Below are positions 63,201 to 64,000 of a stretch of DNA of 64,000 bases, one piece after another (position 1 is the stretch's first letter; each line of letters starts with the position of its first letter). The stretch is taken from the NCBI RefSeq assembly GCF_037201975.1, contig NZ_CP147520.1, forward strand, positions 558,001-622,000. Reading direction: 5' to 3'. The DNA comes from Streptomyces sp. TG1A-60. Its GTDB lineage: Bacteria > Actinomycetota > Actinomycetes > Streptomycetales > Streptomycetaceae. The position numbers and the translations under genes were made by a program. The notes beneath the pieces were generated by a model, which saw only the letters and a list, made by a program, of their open reading frames with translations, searched no databases and was not told the origin of the DNA.

Positions 63201-64000
63201 ACGCAGTTGGTCGGTGAGGTCTCCGAGGCGGGCGGCGAGGGGTGCGGCCTCGGCGACGACGGCGATCGCCTCGGCCTCGGCGACGAGTTGCCCGACGTCG
63301 GCCTCGTGGTCGGCGAAGGCGTCCTCGCGGGCGAGATGGGCGACGGCCCGCTGCCCGAAGCCGGCGAGGTCCGCTTCGACGTCCGCGGCGAGTTCGTCGA
63401 TGCGGGCGGTGTCGGCGTACCTCATGTCCTTGAGGGTGAGCAGGTGACCCTGCGTGTGCCGGAGTTCGGTCAGACCCGCCACCCATGCGGCGGCGCCACG
63501 GGGGGCCTCGCCGCGTAGTTGGCGCACCACTGTGGCGACACGAGCCGCCGCCTCTCCGAGCGCGTGGGCGGCCTGCCGGGTGAGCGTCTGGACGGTCTCG
63601 AACTCGGCCAGCACCTGCTCGGCGGTGACGCGGACCTGCGTGAGCGGCTCGCGCAGCGCGCCGAGTTCGGGCTCGTTCAGCCAGTGGTAGGAGTCCGCGG
63701 CCCGGACGCAGGCGGCGGCCAGTGCCTCGTAGACCTCGCTCGTCGGGGTCGTCTCGGTGACGGCGCGGGTGATGGACAGGCAGTCGGAGATGCCGCGCAC
63801 GAGGTCGGCGTTGCCCACGCGGGCCAGCGGGCCGGTCCCGACGGGCCGGGCGGCGGCGTAGGTGTCGGAGACGAAGGGCGAGGACCACAGCTGGAGTGGG
63901 TGGACGCGCTGCGGTTCATCGCTGTCGGCACGCAGCACCATGAACGTGCCGTCGTCGAACAGGGCCCAGCCGTGGCAGGACAGCGGGGTCGCGACCTCCT
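60210..64000 (-). CDS. Large AAA+ ATPase (annotated elsewhere as DNA repair ATPase), 5' end beyond the window
   Basis: At least 1262 residues are in the window; the frame stays open to the right edge, where it reads HGWALFDDGTFMVLRADSDEP, so the N-terminus lies outside. The N-terminal two-thirds is mostly helical with long coiled-coil stretches (ERIAEVMGGVNRARATLDGRRRELHEREG; LADKRDEIHETFSARKQTLADARARRAERL). The AAA+ module follows near 61090-61360: Walker A SPPGYGKTTLM, Walker B LLYLDDIQHTSPELLQKF, sensor-like CMAGNPYTESG. A helical C-terminus ends at 60210. It resembles MoxR/dynein-related ATPases. DNA repair itself is a database label, not shown here. Confidence 0.82.
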   Translation of the reverse strand, partial: EVATPLSCHGWALFDDGTFMVLRADSDEPQRVHPLQLWSSPFVSDTYAAARPVGTGPLARVGNADLVRGISDCLSITRAVTETTPTSEVYEALAAACVRAADSYHWLNEPELGALREPLTQVRVTAEQVLAEFETVQTLTRQAAHALGEAAARVATVVRQLRGEAPRGAAAWVAGLTELRHTQGHLLTLKDMRYADTARIDELAADVEADLAGFGQRAVAHLAREDAFADHEADVGQLVAEAEAIAVVAEAAPLAARLGDLTDQLRTVTEVVAGLDIGDATVRTSVLERIAEVMGGVNRARATLDGRRRELHEREGRAEFAAELALLGQAITGALAACDSPEACDEQLARMLVGVENLESRFAEYDDFLAELADKRDEIHETFSARKQTLADARARRAERLTDSAIRVLRTMSRRATTLADTDAVATYFTSDPMPAKVRRIVGELRELGDRVRAEELDGRLKSARQEALRALRDRTDLYADDGRALRLGTHRFAVNTQPLDLTLVPHGEGLAFALTGTDYRSPVTDPDFAATRPYWDRPLPSESPRVYRAEHLAARLLDEHGPAALAEADDLPALVRQAAEAAYDEGYERGVHDHDATLILTALLRLHEGAGPLRHEPAARAAAHLFWAHGTTTEERDSWTRRAVSLARARDTFGLAPAIADLVAELAEAIGTEATAAYLFEELTTGPDGFVVSAGTRTLLDKFRHAVGTSAYDDDLAALAALAARKQLVEAWLTSYTTATGTDLTPGDLAEAVAAELCPGLDRYESDAALTETVEGMLGAHPRIGGRTLTVRVDELLARTREFRAHEAPAHRAYQRRRTALVAAERTRLRLDEYRPRIMSAFVRNRLIDEVYLPLIGDNLARQLGTTGAAKRTDTGGLLLLISPPGYGKTTLMEYVADRLGMVLVKVNGPALGHAVTSLDPAEAPNATARQEIEKINFALEAGNNALLYLDDIQHTSPELLQKFIPLCDATRRIEGVRDGEPRTYDLRGKRFAVCMAGNPYTESGSLFRVPDMLANRADVWNLGEVLTGKDDAFALSFVENSLTANPVLAPLAERDRSDLDLLIRLAEGDPTARADRLTHPYAPAELERIVAVLRHVLAARETVLAVNAAYIASAAQSDATRTEPPFQLQGSYRNMNKIAQRVQPVMNDAELAALIDDHYTAEAQTLTTGAEANLLRLAELRGTLTADQAGRWSELKAAYVRTQALGGLEDDQLTRAVAALGLLADRIAAVESAINRAADPRHLIAHPTERHAVRPARGEE

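Noticed and set aside
60519..63518. A 999-codon open frame on the plus strand
   Set aside because: It is the antisense of the large ATPase gene; GC-rich third positions keep the opposite strand open. The minus frame carries Walker motifs.

Overview
The window looks like a stretch of a Streptomyces (or close relative) chromosome. It has very high GC, third codon positions that are almost all G or C, frequent GTG starts, AAGGAG-type ribosome binding sites, and many actinomycete-type families. It holds no rRNA, tRNA or CRISPR array. The genes are mostly metabolic or accessory, with an unusual number of gene relics, which suggests a variable part of the chromosome.

Layout. 1-10.4 kb: a HAD hydrolase, an epimerase, a FUSC-type membrane protein, an iron-box-controlled DUF2470 protein, a pentapeptide-repeat protein, a PIG-L deacetylase and an alpha/beta hydrolase. 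Between them lie relics of an IS1182-like transposase and of a cytochrome P450. 10.5-26.3 kb: a complete L-rhamnose catabolic locus. A LacI-type regulator, a secreted BNR propeller protein, mutarotase RhaM and a RhaSQPT ABC importer lie on the minus strand. Isomerase, bifunctional aldolase/dehydrogenase and rhamnulokinase lie on the plus strand and are followed by lutABC. L-lactaldehyde from the aldolase can therefore be oxidised to L-lactate and on to pyruvate within one locus. lutB is split in two by a frame change. 27-29.8 kb: furA-katG.

31.9-45.3 kb: the most interesting region. A glutamine-synthetase-like ligase and a P450 diverge from a ferredoxin, a ferredoxin reductase, an acetoacetate-decarboxylase-like protein, an aldehyde dehydrogenase, an extradiol ring-cleavage dioxygenase, an FAH-family enzyme and a TetR regulator. 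An amino-acid/amine permease, a second aldehyde dehydrogenase and a gamma-glutamyl hydrolase follow. Three copies of one 16-bp operator, GTTTGAnnnnAAACGA, sit at the three promoters. I infer a regulon that glutamylates an amine, oxidises it with a P450 system and cleaves a catechol ring. This resembles aniline degradation, with a P450 in place of the Rieske dioxygenase.

45.4-53.7 kb: an epimerase, an alcohol dehydrogenase, PPK2, NhaA, a PucR-like regulator and a GNAT protein, with relics of a histidine kinase, LysR, SDR and CBS-domain genes. 53.7-57.1 kb: a defective Tn3-family element with 38-bp terminal inverted repeats and a perfect 5-bp target duplication (GCTGA) that contains the stop codon of the GNAT gene. 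Its transposase is reduced to N- and C-terminal pieces. It carries a truncated tyrosine recombinase with a putative resolution site and two cargo genes. 57.1-64 kb: a flotillin relic, a double-RCK membrane protein, a DUF2180 protein and a very large AAA+ ATPase that runs off the right edge. A Streptomyces-type intergenic repeat occurs four times in the window.
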